Shown one piece after another: positions 16,027-22,597 of a DNA stretch of 64,000 bases; position 1 is the first letter of the stretch; each line of letters starts with the position of its first letter. The notes beneath the pieces were generated by a model. It had not been told where the DNA came from. It saw only the letters and a program-made list of their open reading frames with translations, and ran no database searches. Made by a program: the position numbers and the translations under genes. This DNA comes from Bacillota bacterium (lineage in GTDB: Bacteria > Bacillota > Limnochordia > Darwinibacteriales > Darwinibacteriaceae). The DNA is taken from positions 62,001 to 126,000 of the forward strand of contig JAKOTU010000055.1 in assembly GCA_029776155.1 (NCBI GenBank), written 5' to 3'.

Positions 16027-16845
16027 GCGGCGCTGCACCTGGGCGAAGATGTCCGGGGAGATGATTCTCGGGCAGGGGATCAGAATCCACTCTTCCTTGG
16101 GACGCAGCCTCACCCGTCCCCCCGATGTATCCCACTTGTTCTGATAGAACTCTCCGATGTAAGTGCGGTTGCTCAAGATCTGGCGGACAACCTGGCGGTG
16201 CCATTGGGCAGCCCCCCGTTTTGTGGGCACCTGGGACTGGGTTAAAGCCCGGGCGATACCGGCCATCCCGTTGATCCCAGGCGGCGGCTGGAGAAACCAA
16301 GCGTAGATCTGCCTCACCACCGCGGCTTCCCCGTGGTTGATCACCAGCTGTTCACGCTCGGGGTCGAAATCGTAACCGTAAATCTGGAAATCCCTGAGCA
16401 CCCGTCCTTGACGGGCCTTTTCCCGCCGTCCCCGACACATCCGTTCATTGATCTTGGCCTTTTCAAACTCGGAAATGGCCCCGCGCAGCGCGTAGAACAG
16501 ATTGCCCTCAGGTGTCTTGGCGTAGTTTCCGTGCACAAAGGAAAGGCGCACACCGCGCCGATCCCAGTCCTCGGTGAGCAGCAATTGGTGGAGGAGCTTG
16601 CGGGAGAGGCGGTCCGGATCCAAGCAGATCACTTCCTCGATTTCCCCCGCTTCAATGCGGCGCATCAACTCCTGCAGGGCCGGGCGCTGCAGCGTCTCAC
16701 CGGACACCCCCTCGTCCGCGAAAACTAAAGCATGCTTAGAACCTGCGAGCAGGGCACATTCCCTGATCTGCGCGGCGATGCTGAATCCCTGCTTAGCCTG
16801 CTCTTCAGTGCTCACACGGGCATAGATGGCAATCAGCCCCCTCAC
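16003..16845 (-). CDS. spoIVCA: Short serine recombinase of the sigK intervening element
   Basis: This is a site-specific serine recombinase expected to excise the element from sigK in the mother cell. The resolvase domain (about residues 1-145) shows LIAIYARVSTEEQ with catalytic S12, DEGVSGETLQRP and LDPDRLSRKL. A recombinase DNA-binding domain follows to about residue 270. At roughly 280 residues it lacks the zinc ribbon (CxxC pairs) and coiled coil that make most large serine recombinases 450-550 residues long. Its last codons cross the crossover point, and the stop codon lies in sigK DNA. The start is uncertain: GTG at 16845 is preferred, and a TTG at 16881 would overlap the promoter of the divergent pgmB. 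Confidence 0.88.
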   Translation of the reverse strand: MRGLIAIYARVSTEEQAKQGFSIAAQIRECALLAGSKHALVFADEGVSGETLQRPALQELMRRIEAGEIEEVICLDPDRLSRKLLHQLLLTEDWDRRGVRLSFVHGNYAKTPEGNLFYALRGAISEFEKAKINERMCRGRREKARQGRVLRDFQIYGYDFDPEREQLVINHGEAAVVRQIYAWFLQPPPGINGMAGIARALTQSQVPTKRGAAQWHRQVVRQILSNRTYIGEFYQNKWDTSGGRVRLRPKEEWILIPCPRIISPDIFAQVQRRLSVNSRS

Positions 16846-16884
16846 CCCCTTGGTTAATGATCTATGTCGCCGGCTGACCAAGAA

Positions 16885-16893
16885 TGATATAAT
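16885..16893 (+). promoter_or_regulatory. Extended -10 promoter of the pgmB-GH65 operon
   Basis: TGaTATAAT, a perfect extended -10, lies 24 bases before the pgmB ATG. The expected transcript start near 16900 leaves a short leader containing GAGGAGG. This looks like a vegetative sigma-A promoter; no -35 of note is visible. Confidence 0.7.
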
Positions 16894-16916
16894 GAAGGGC
16901 GATGAGGAGGTAGACT

Positions 16917-17606
16917 ATGGACATACTACACTTAGCCATTTTCGACCTAGATGGGGTGATCGTGGATACGGCCAAATACCACTACCTCGCCTGGAAGCGG
17001 TTGGCGGAAGAGCTAGGCTTCCAGTTCACCCCCGCGGCCAACGAACGGCTGAAAGGGGTAAGCCGCCAGCGCTCTCTGGAAATCCTGCTGGAAATCGGCG
17101 GTCTGCGGAAGACCGAGGAAGAAAGGATCCAGCTCGCTGAGAAAAAGAACACCTGGTACGTGGAGTATATCCTGCAGATGGATAAATCGGAAATCCTCCC
17201 AGGGGTGCTCCCCTTTCTCCAAGAGCTGAAAGACCGCGGGATCAAAATTGCCCTGGGTTCGGCCAGCAAAAACGCGCGCACCATCTTGGACCGCCTGGAG
17301 ATAACCGAGCTGTTTGATGTGATTGTGGATGGGAACTTGGTTTCCCAAGCGAAACCCGACCCGGAAGTGTTTCTCTTAGGTGCGGAGCTTTTAGGCATCC
17401 CTCCCCGCTCAGCGGTGGTATTTGAGGATGCCCAGGCGGGCATTGAAGCCGCTCTGCGAGCAGGTATGAAAGTAGTGGGCGTGGGAGACCCTAGCCTGCT
17501 GCGCAATGCTCACCATGTGATCCCAGGCTTCGCTTCCTTCAAGGTAGAAGACCTTCTGCGCCTCTTAGAGGCGGCTGCCCCGCTTGAGGCCCATGTCAAC
17601 CCATAG
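16917..17606 (+). CDS. pgmB: Beta-phosphoglucomutase
   Basis: This HAD enzyme interconverts beta-glucose 1-phosphate and glucose 6-phosphate, the step after an inverting disaccharide phosphorylase. The 229-residue protein has motif I AIFDLDGVIVDTA (nucleophile and acid/base aspartates), the cap-domain LKGVSRQRSLEILLE, motif II LGSASKNA, the AKPDPEVFL lysine and motif III VVFEDAQAGIEAA. GAGGAGG precedes the ATG with normal spacing. It is the first gene of a two-gene operon with the GH65 phosphorylase inside the sigK element. Confidence 0.95.
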   Translation: MDILHLAIFDLDGVIVDTAKYHYLAWKRLAEELGFQFTPAANERLKGVSRQRSLEILLEIGGLRKTEEERIQLAEKKNTWYVEYILQMDKSEILPGVLPFLQELKDRGIKIALGSASKNARTILDRLEITELFDVIVDGNLVSQAKPDPEVFLLGAELLGIPPRSAVVFEDAQAGIEAALRAGMKVVGVGDPSLLRNAHHVIPGFASFKVEDLLRLLEAAAPLEAHVNP

Positions 17607-17672
17607 AGTGCAGTTTTCCCGCTGCCTATGGCGCAGACGATGGCCGGGATGTGGAAAGTGGGTTAAAATAGG

Positions 17673-20015
17673 TTGAAGCCAGCGCAGGGAGTGAGGGTTC
17701 TGAAACTGTTCTTAGGGACCGATGAGTGGCGTGTAGTAGAAGAAGGATTCCATCCCGACTGCAACAGGTTTATGGAAAGCATCACCAGCCTGGGCAACGG
17801 CTACATGGGCTTGCGCGGGAACTTCGAAGAGGTGTACTCAGGAGACAGCCTCCGGGGTACATACATCGCGGGGGTATACTACCCGGACCGCACCGTAGTG
17901 GGCTGGTGGAAAGTGGGCTACCCTGACTACTTCGCTAAAGTCCCCAACGCTGTAAACTTCATCGGGATCGACGTGCAGCTGGGAGGAAGGGTCCTGGATC
18001 TGAACCTCTGGCCTCCCCTACGCTTTCAGCGGATCTTGGACATGCGCCGGGGCGAGCTGGTCCGTTCCTTTCAGGTGGCCGATGAGGAGGGGCGCCTTTT
18101 TGCCATTACTGCCCGGCGGTTTGTGAGCAGGGACCGGCGCCAGCTGGCCTGCATCAGCTACAGTATCACCCTGGCACAGGACCCCACAGGGCGGGGGGTT
18201 AAGGTAAGCTTAACACCCTATTTGGACGGCAATGTGGTCAACGAAGATGCCAACTACGGAGAGGACTTCTGGCTGCAGGTGAAGGAGGAAAGCCAAGAAC
18301 AGTACCAGCTGGTCACCATGCAGACCAAAAAGTCAGGTTTTGTGGTGGCTGCGGCCAGCACCTTCCGCATCTACCTGGATCAGAGGGAAGCGGCGGGGCT
18401 GCAGCCCCGATTTATCGCCCGCTCCCGGTATGCGGGGGCCAACGTTGCACTGGTCCTGCATCCTGGTCAGACAATCACTTTGGAAAAGCTGGTGGCAGTA
18501 ACCACCAACCGGGACTATCCAGATGGGGAGGTCTCGACCAGCGCCGCGCAGCTGGTGCAGAAACACGCCTGCTGCACCTACGCAGAACTCTCTGCCCGCC
18601 ACGCCAAGGCCTGGGAGAAAACGTGGCACCAAAGCGACATAGTGATCCAAGGCGATCCCTTAGCTCAGCAGGGCATCCGCTTCAACATCTTCCATCTGCA
18701 TCAGACCTATACAGGTGCAGACCCGCGCTTGAACATAGGGCCCAAGGGTTTTACTGGAGAGAAGTACGGGGGCGGAACCTACTGGGATACGGAGGCCTTC
18801 TGCCTGCCTTTCTACCTGGGTACCAGGGAGCCGGAGATTGCCAGAAACCTTTTGCTCTACCGCTACAAGCACCTGGATAAGGCGAGGGAGAATGCCCGCA
18901 AGCTGGGACTCAAAGGCGCCCTCTACCCCATGGTGACCATGAATGGCGAGGAGTGCCACAATGAGTGGGAGATCACCTTTGAGGAGATTCACCGCAACGG
19001 CGCCATCGCCTACGCCATTTTCAACTACGTACGCTATACGGGTGACCAGCAGTATCTGGTGGATTACGGTCTGGAGGTTCTGGTGGAGATCTGCCGCTTC
19101 TGGGCGAGCCGGGTCACCTTCCAGCCCCGGAAAGGTGTGTACATGATCCTAGGCGTTACGGGGCCAAACGAGTACGAGAACAATGTGAGCAACAACTGGT
19201 ACACCAACCGCATCTGCGCCTGGTGCCTGGAGTACACCCTAGGGGTGCTGGAAGAGCTGCGCTCTGGGCAGCGGGAGAAGTACTGCCAACTGAGCAGCAA
19301 ACTAAGCCTCAGCCGCTCAGAGCTGGAGCACTGGTCCGATATTGTCGCCAGAATGTACTATCCCTACGTAACCGACCTCGGGGTGTTCGAACAGCAGGAT
19401 GGTTTTATGGATAAGGAGCTGCTCACCGTGGCTGATTTGGCTCCAGAAGACCTGCCCCTAAACCAGAACTGGTCCTGGGACCGCATTCTGCGCTCCTGTT
19501 TCATCAAACAGGCCGATGTGCTGCAGGGTCTGTTTTTCTTGGGACACCTCTATGATCTGGAAACAAAAAAGCGCAACTTCGATTTCTATGAACCCATGAC
19601 GGTTCATGAATCGTCGCTGTCGCCCTGTGTTTACTCCATTATCGCCGCGGAAATAGGTTATCAGGACAAGGCCTACCAGCTCTATCTGCGTACTGCCCGC
19701 CTAGACCTGGATAACTACAACAAGGACACCGAAGACGGCCTGCACATTACCAGCATGGCTGGCACTTGGATGGCCATTGTGTACGGCTTTGCCGGCCTGC
19801 GTATCGAAAACGACCGGCTTACCCTCCGTCCCTTCCTGCCCCGGCAGTGGCAGAGCTTCTCCTTTGGGCTGCTTTTCCGGGGACGCAGACTAAAAGTGCA
19901 GGTAACTGCGGAAGTGGCCACCATCACCCTCCTAGGAGGCCCAGCTTTAGAGGTGACGGTTCTTGATCGGGTCTACACCGTGGAGGCGGACAGCCAGCTT
20001 ACTGTGGACATCTGA
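17673..20015 (+). CDS. Glycoside hydrolase family 65 phosphorylase, maltose-phosphorylase-like
   Basis: GH65 phosphorylases split alpha-linked glucosyl disaccharides with phosphate, giving glucose and beta-glucose 1-phosphate. The roughly 780-residue protein is full length. The N-terminal beta-sandwich has [15 protein letters not shown] and [12 protein letters not shown], close to lactic-acid-bacterial maltose phosphorylase. The (alpha/alpha)6 barrel carries the general acid E500 in [11 protein letters not shown] and the phosphate-binding HESSLSPC around H645. The substrate could be maltose, trehalose or kojibiose; maltose is favoured. The start is uncertain: TTG at 17673 has a weak site, and GTG at 17691 is an alternative. 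The stop at 20013-20015 is only nine bases before the TCTC end of the element. Confidence 0.92.
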   Translation: MKPAQGVRVLKLFLGTDEWRVVEEGFHPDCNRFMESITSLGNGYMGLRGNFEEVYSGDSLRGTYIAGVYYPDRTVVGWWKVGYPDYFAKVPNAVNFIGIDVQLGGRVLDLNLWPPLRFQRILDMRRGELVRSFQVADEEGRLFAITARRFVSRDRRQLACISYSITLAQDPTGRGVKVSLTPYLDGNVVNEDANYGEDFWLQVKEESQEQYQLVTMQTKKSGFVVAAASTFRIYLDQREAAGLQPRFIARSRYAGANVALVLHPGQTITLEKLVAVTTNRDYPDGEVSTSAAQLVQKHACCTYAELSARHAKAWEKTWHQSDIVIQGDPLAQQGIRFNIFHLHQTYTGADPRLNIGPKGFTGEKYGGGTYWDTEAFCLPFYLGTREPEIARNLLLYRYKHLDKARENARKLGLKGALYPMVTMNGEECHNEWEITFEEIHRNGAIAYAIFNYVRYTGDQQYLVDYGLEVLVEICRFWASRVTFQPRKGVYMILGVTGPNEYENNVSNNWYTNRICAWCLEYTLGVLEELRSGQREKYCQLSSKLSLSRSELEHWSDIVARMYYPYVTDLGVFEQQDGFMDKELLTVADLAPEDLPLNQNWSWDRILRSCFIKQADVLQGLFFLGHLYDLETKKRNFDFYEPMTVHESSLSPCVYSIIAAEIGYQDKAYQLYLRTARLDLDNYNKDTEDGLHITSMAGTWMAIVYGFAGLRIENDRLTLRPFLPRQWQSFSFGLLFRGRRLKVQVTAEVATITLLGGPALEVTVLDRVYTVEADSQLTVDI

Positions 20016-20043
20016 CAGTGAATTCTCATTTTCAATGCACCTG
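20012..20043. other. Left attachment site of the sigK element (attL-like)
   Basis: The element half-site is CTGACAGTGAAT (20012-20023), the shared bases are TCTC (20024-20027) and the chromosomal half-site includes ATGCACCTG (20035-20043). The predicted crossover dinucleotide is TC at 20026-20027. The TGA of the GH65 gene lies within the first bases of the site. Confidence 0.8.
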
Positions 20044-20372
20044 GCTGCATAAGTAGCAAGCCGCGTATTTTTTCCCGGATCAAAGGTGTTGATGGCTTTG
20101 ATCAGCCCGATCACACCGATGGAAATCAAATCTTCCGTATCTTCCCCCGTGTTGTCAAACTTTTTGACGACATGGGCCACAAGACGAAGGTTGCGCTCAA
20201 TCAGGGTATTGCGGGCACCTTCGTCTCCTGCGTCTTTGCGCTTCAACAGCTCGCGCTCCTCTTCGGGACGGAGAGGTTTGGGGAAGGCACTGCCGCTGGT
20301 AATCAGACCAGTCAAAAAGCCGATTCCCTCCGTGAGCAGCGAGCCCAACAAGCTGGCCAGTGCGGACAGCAA
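20025..20372 (-). CDS. sigK: RNA polymerase sigma-K factor, N-terminal half (split gene)
   Basis: This is the 5' part of sigK. It encodes a hydrophobic pro-sequence ([21 protein letters not shown]) like that removed from pro-sigma-K by SpoIVFB, then FPKPL. Region 2 follows with [20 protein letters not shown], the [18 protein letters not shown] core-binding stretch and [12 protein letters not shown], where the sigK sequence ends. Beyond 20024 the frame runs into the element and stops after 26 unrelated residues at 19947. The TTG at 20370-20372 is preferred because AGAAAGGGGG precedes it with eight-base spacing; the frame is open to another TTG at 20402. It matches spoIVCB of B. subtilis. Confidence 0.92.
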
Positions 20373-20450
20373 AACCGGTGCCCCCTTTCTCCCGACTCTC
20401 AAGCCTTACATCCTATGACCCTGGGGGAAGATCTGTGCCTGTTCCGCTCC

Positions 20451-20927
20451 TCACGAACCCACATATTTGCGGAGGGGTTGGTAGGCTGCGCAGCAGAGCG
20501 CCGCGCTGACCGCTCCCTGGAGCAGATCTCCCGGCAGTGAGGCAGCGGCTGGGCCGACTCCGTAGATAACTGCTCCCGCGGTGAAGTAGCCCAAAACCAT
20601 CACTGCTGCCGCCAAAGCCGCGGCCAAGACCGCCTTCTTGCGGGCATGTACAGCCACCCAACCCGCGATCAATCCTTCCAGACCCTTGATAACCAATGTC
20701 CAGGGCGCCCAGTAGCTGTAGCCCAAGAGCAGATCCGCCAGGGCTGACCCCAAGCCGCCCGCGGCTGCCCCAGTAAAGGGTCCAAAGAGCATCCCCGCGA
20801 GCAGGACCACTGTATCGCCTATGTTTACGTACCCCTTCACCCCTGGGAGAGGCACATTGACAACCATGGTGACCACGGCGACTATTCCCGCCAAAAGTGC
20901 CGTTAAGACAAGCTTCCTTGCCCCCAT
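20451..20927 (-). CDS. ECF transporter S component (substrate unknown)
   Basis: This 158-residue membrane protein has about five to six hydrophobic segments. The ECF substrate-binding-subunit pattern VNIGDTVVLLAGMLFGPFTGAAAGGLGSALADLL and the TLVIKGLEGLIAGW segment mark the riboflavin/HMP-type S component group. The start MGARKLVLTALL follows AGGAGC with about eight-base spacing; a longer frame upstream would overlap the preceding terminator. No EcfA or EcfT gene is in the window, so it probably uses a shared energizing module. A thiamin-precursor or riboflavin substrate is only a guess. Confidence 0.82.
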   Translation of the reverse strand: MGARKLVLTALLAGIVAVVTMVVNVPLPGVKGYVNIGDTVVLLAGMLFGPFTGAAAGGLGSALADLLLGYSYWAPWTLVIKGLEGLIAGWVAVHARKKAVLAAALAAAVMVLGYFTAGAVIYGVGPAAASLPGDLLQGAVSAALCCAAYQPLRKYVGS

Positions 20928-20961
20928 ACCTACCAGCTCCTTTGCTGTTCCTGTGGCGTCT

Positions 20962-20996
20962 AAAAAAGAAGAAAGAGTCGTCGCCAACCTGACTCC
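20962..20996 (-). terminator. Terminator after the coiled-coil gene
   Basis: On the minus strand GAGTC and GACTC (20991-20995 and 20975-20979) pair around an eleven-base loop and are followed by TTTCTTCTTTTTT. The stem is short, but the T-rich tract is strong. It lies just after the stop at 21003. Confidence 0.55.
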
Positions 20997-21002
20997 CCGC
21001 GT

Positions 21003-21323
21003 TCAGCTCAACGGCTTGCCTTTGAGCTTGAAGATTTCTTCCTTTAGCATGTTGTTTTCAATGAGCAGGGCACGGTAACCCCACTCCAGTTCCTTCTTGG
21101 CCTGGGCCAGCTCCTTGCTGTGGCGCGCCTGATTGTGCAGTCTGGTTTCATAATCATGCACCATGCGGGACAACTCCAAAAGTTCTCGCTGCAACCGAGC
21201 CCGATCCTCTTTGAGCTGCCCAATCTGCTCCTTTTGGTCAAGGGACTCCAGGCCAGCCCGCCAGATCATCTGCGCGGCCCGCCACAATGACGCCTCTCCC
21301 GTCAACTTCTTCCAATCTTTCAC
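21003..21323 (-). CDS. Small coiled-coil protein, partner of the ArsR gene
   Basis: This 106-residue protein of unknown function begins at a GTG (MKDWKKLTGEASLWRAA) six bases after AAGGGGG. From about residue 30 to 95 it is a continuous charged coiled coil, with QKEQIGQLKEDRARLQRELLE and a second heptad-rich stretch LIENNMLKEEIFKLKG. There is no membrane segment. It starts 15 bases after the ArsR stop and appears to be in its operon. It might bind the regulator or the membrane, but nothing shows which. Confidence 0.65.
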   Translation of the reverse strand: MKDWKKLTGEASLWRAAQMIWRAGLESLDQKEQIGQLKEDRARLQRELLELSRMVHDYETRLHNQARHSKELAQAKKELEWGYRALLIENNMLKEEIFKLKGKPLS

Positions 21324-21337
21324 CGATAACCCCCTTG

Positions 21338-21625
21338 CTAAGGTCCAGGCGCCACCTCCAGGAGCTGATTGATCTCCTCGTTCACCCAGCTGCGCAGATC
21401 TGTACAAAGGGAATAATAGTTCCACGTGTTTTCGGCGCGCCTTTCCACCAAGCCCGCCCTATGCAGCCGTTTTAGGTGATAAGAGACCGTGGGCTGATTC
21501 ACCCCCAGCACTTCAGCCAGATGCCCGACGCACATTTCCCGTTCTTGAAGCAAGAGGAGTATCTGCAGTCGAATGGGGTCCGCCAGCACATGAAAACGCT
21601 GCGCGCATTGCCTGATCCGCTCCAT
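21338..21625 (-). CDS. ArsR-family transcriptional regulator
   Basis: This 95-residue winged-helix protein has the ArsR layout: HVLADPIRLQILLLLQE, the recognition region EMCVGHLAEVLGVNQPTVSYHL, then LHRAGLVERRAENTWNYYSL. A cysteine and histidine in CVGH occupy the place of the classical metal-binding ELCVCDL, so metal sensing is possible but weakened. The ATG is seven bases after AAGGGGG. A promoter with a TTGATC -35 and a TAGAAT -10 and an inverted repeat lie just upstream, which suggests autoregulation. Confidence 0.88.
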   Translation of the reverse strand: MERIRQCAQRFHVLADPIRLQILLLLQEREMCVGHLAEVLGVNQPTVSYHLKRLHRAGLVERRAENTWNYYSLCTDLRSWVNEEINQLLEVAPGP

Positions 21626-21640
21626 CACTTGACCCCCTTG

Positions 21641-21688
21641 TGAAAGATTTCATAATTTCATTCTATCTTACTCGGGACAGCAGATCAA
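21641..21688 (-). promoter_or_regulatory. arsR promoter with possible operator
   Basis: On the minus strand TTGATC (21683-21688) and TAGAAT (21660-21665) are 17 bases apart, a good sigma-A promoter. Just downstream of the -10, TGAAA-TC-TTTCA (21641-21652) is an inverted repeat, and another TGAAA lies in front of it. The position is right for repression by the ArsR protein. Confidence 0.65.
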
Positions 21689-21715
21689 GCCATCACAAGG
21701 GGTATGGGCGGATGT

Positions 21716-21970
21716 TTACCGCACGCGCTGTTCGATTTTCTTAAGCAAATGCACCGCCCGGGCCTCTTCAGCCACTTTTCTGGAGAGGTGGTAGCAGTAC
21801 TCCGCCAGATCATCCTCCCCACTATTCCGGTAGTCATCGCCCAGCTTAAGCAGCATTTTTACTTTCTTACGTGATTCTTGAGGCCATCTGTACATGAGCT
21901 CTACCTTAAACAGCTTCCACCGTTTAGGCGGGTCTATGTCCATGCAAAATTTCACACTCCAGTTATTCAT
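21716..21970 (-). CDS. Hypothetical small basic protein (about 84 aa)
   Basis: I do not recognise this protein. It is basic and helical, with WPQESRKKVKMLLKLGDDY and LAEYCYHLSRKVAEEARAVHLL suggesting a two- or three-helix bundle like a single tetratricopeptide-type repeat. It contains two cysteines that could not form a known motif. No strong ribosome site decides between MNNWSVKF and the MDIDPPKRW start nine codons later. It is monocistronic, between arsR and folT. Confidence 0.5.
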   Translation of the reverse strand: MNNWSVKFCMDIDPPKRWKLFKVELMYRWPQESRKKVKMLLKLGDDYRNSGEDDLAEYCYHLSRKVAEEARAVHLLKKIEQRVR

Positions 21971-22017
21971 TTTTGGAATATATAATAGCACAAAACACCC
22001 AAGTCTTCAACTGAGGT

Positions 22018-22054
22018 GGAGGGAGCTCCTGCGAAATCCGCAAGGAGCCCCTCC
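22018..22054. terminator. Strong hairpin after folT
   Basis: GGAGGGAGCTCCTGCG and CGCAAGGAGCCCCTCC form a long stem with single-base bulges and a five-base loop, starting directly after the folT stop. There is no T-run on either side, so it may act as an RNA 3'-end stabiliser or a weak terminator. Confidence 0.5.
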
Positions 22055-22585
22055 CTATATAGTACTCCCGCTGAGGTGGGCCTGGTAGGCCCGGTTAGCC
22101 CAGAACACCACTACAGTGTACAAAGGCAGAGTGACCAGTCTGGCCAAGAGCCGTAACGGCAGCAGCACAAAGAACCCCTGACCATACATGATGGATACCC
22201 ACAGCGTGTTCATGAGCACGCCAGTGATCAGATCCGTGATCAGAACCACCGCCGCCACCTGCACCGCGGTGAGGTCCTTGCGCTTTTTGAACAGCAGCAT
22301 CCCGGGGATAAATCCCACCAGAGCCGAACTCACAGTAAACCCTGGAAAGTATGGTCCGCCGTGGGAGTTGATCATATACCCAATGAGATCAGCCGCCACC
22401 CCAGTGAGGGCTCCGGCTTCTGGACCGAACAGCACACCCGCCAGCATCAGCGGGATTTCGCCAAAACTCAAGCGCAGGGCGCCCACGCCGGAAATGGGGA
22501 CCATCACCCCAAAGATACGGGTCAGTACTATGGACACCGCGGTGAGCAGCCCCAGATTGGCCGCGGTCCTAGCCTTCAGCTTCAT
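22055..22585 (-). CDS. folT: ECF transporter S component, folate type
   Basis: This 176-residue membrane protein resembles the folate-specific S component FolT. It has about six hydrophobic segments and the motifs LGLLTAVSIVLTRIF, LRLSFGEIPLMLAGVLFGP and GALTGVAADLIGYMI, with PYFPGFTVSSALVGFIPG characteristic of this group. It would capture folates outside and deliver them through the shared ECF module, which is not encoded here. It follows pmbA by 12 bases on the same strand, so it may share that transcript. Confidence 0.82.
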   Translation of the reverse strand: MKLKARTAANLGLLTAVSIVLTRIFGVMVPISGVGALRLSFGEIPLMLAGVLFGPEAGALTGVAADLIGYMINSHGGPYFPGFTVSSALVGFIPGMLLFKKRKDLTAVQVAAVVLITDLITGVLMNTLWVSIMYGQGFFVLLPLRLLARLVTLPLYTVVVFWANRAYQAHLSGSTI

Positions 22586-22597
22586 TACACACGCCTC

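Larger units (their letters stand above)
16011..20027. mobile_element. Skin-type sigK intervening element, 4,015 bp, with sugar-phosphorylase cargo
   Basis: The element interrupts sigK between the codons for ...R-C-I-E-N-E and I-L-M-H-L-R..., the region where the B. subtilis skin element sits. The sequence TCTC occurs at both ends (16009-16012 and 20024-20027), giving a unit of 4,015 bp. Deleting one unit restores a continuous sigK frame. The rejoined chromosome has dyad arms CAGGTGCAT / ATGCACCTG, and the excised circle has imperfect arms starting CTGACAGT / ending ACTGACAG. Both dyads centre on the same TC. The only genes inside are a serine recombinase (minus) and pgmB plus a GH65 phosphorylase (plus). 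No phage genes and no separate excision factor gene are seen. Confidence 0.9.

Noticed and set aside
19947-20024. The 26 extra residues at the end of the sigK 5' half
   Set aside because: They are read through element DNA antisense to the GH65 gene, and no such tail exists in sigma factors.
15656-20402. Two sigK fragments as a frameshifted or decayed pseudogene
   Set aside because: Both halves are intact, end exactly at a shared core and rejoin in frame, with a recombinase between them. This is programmed interruption, not decay.
20928-21002. Possible riboswitch in the leader of the ECF S-component gene
   Set aside because: The only structure is a short hairpin with a T-rich tract that fits a terminator of the preceding gene; no known aptamer pattern was recognised.
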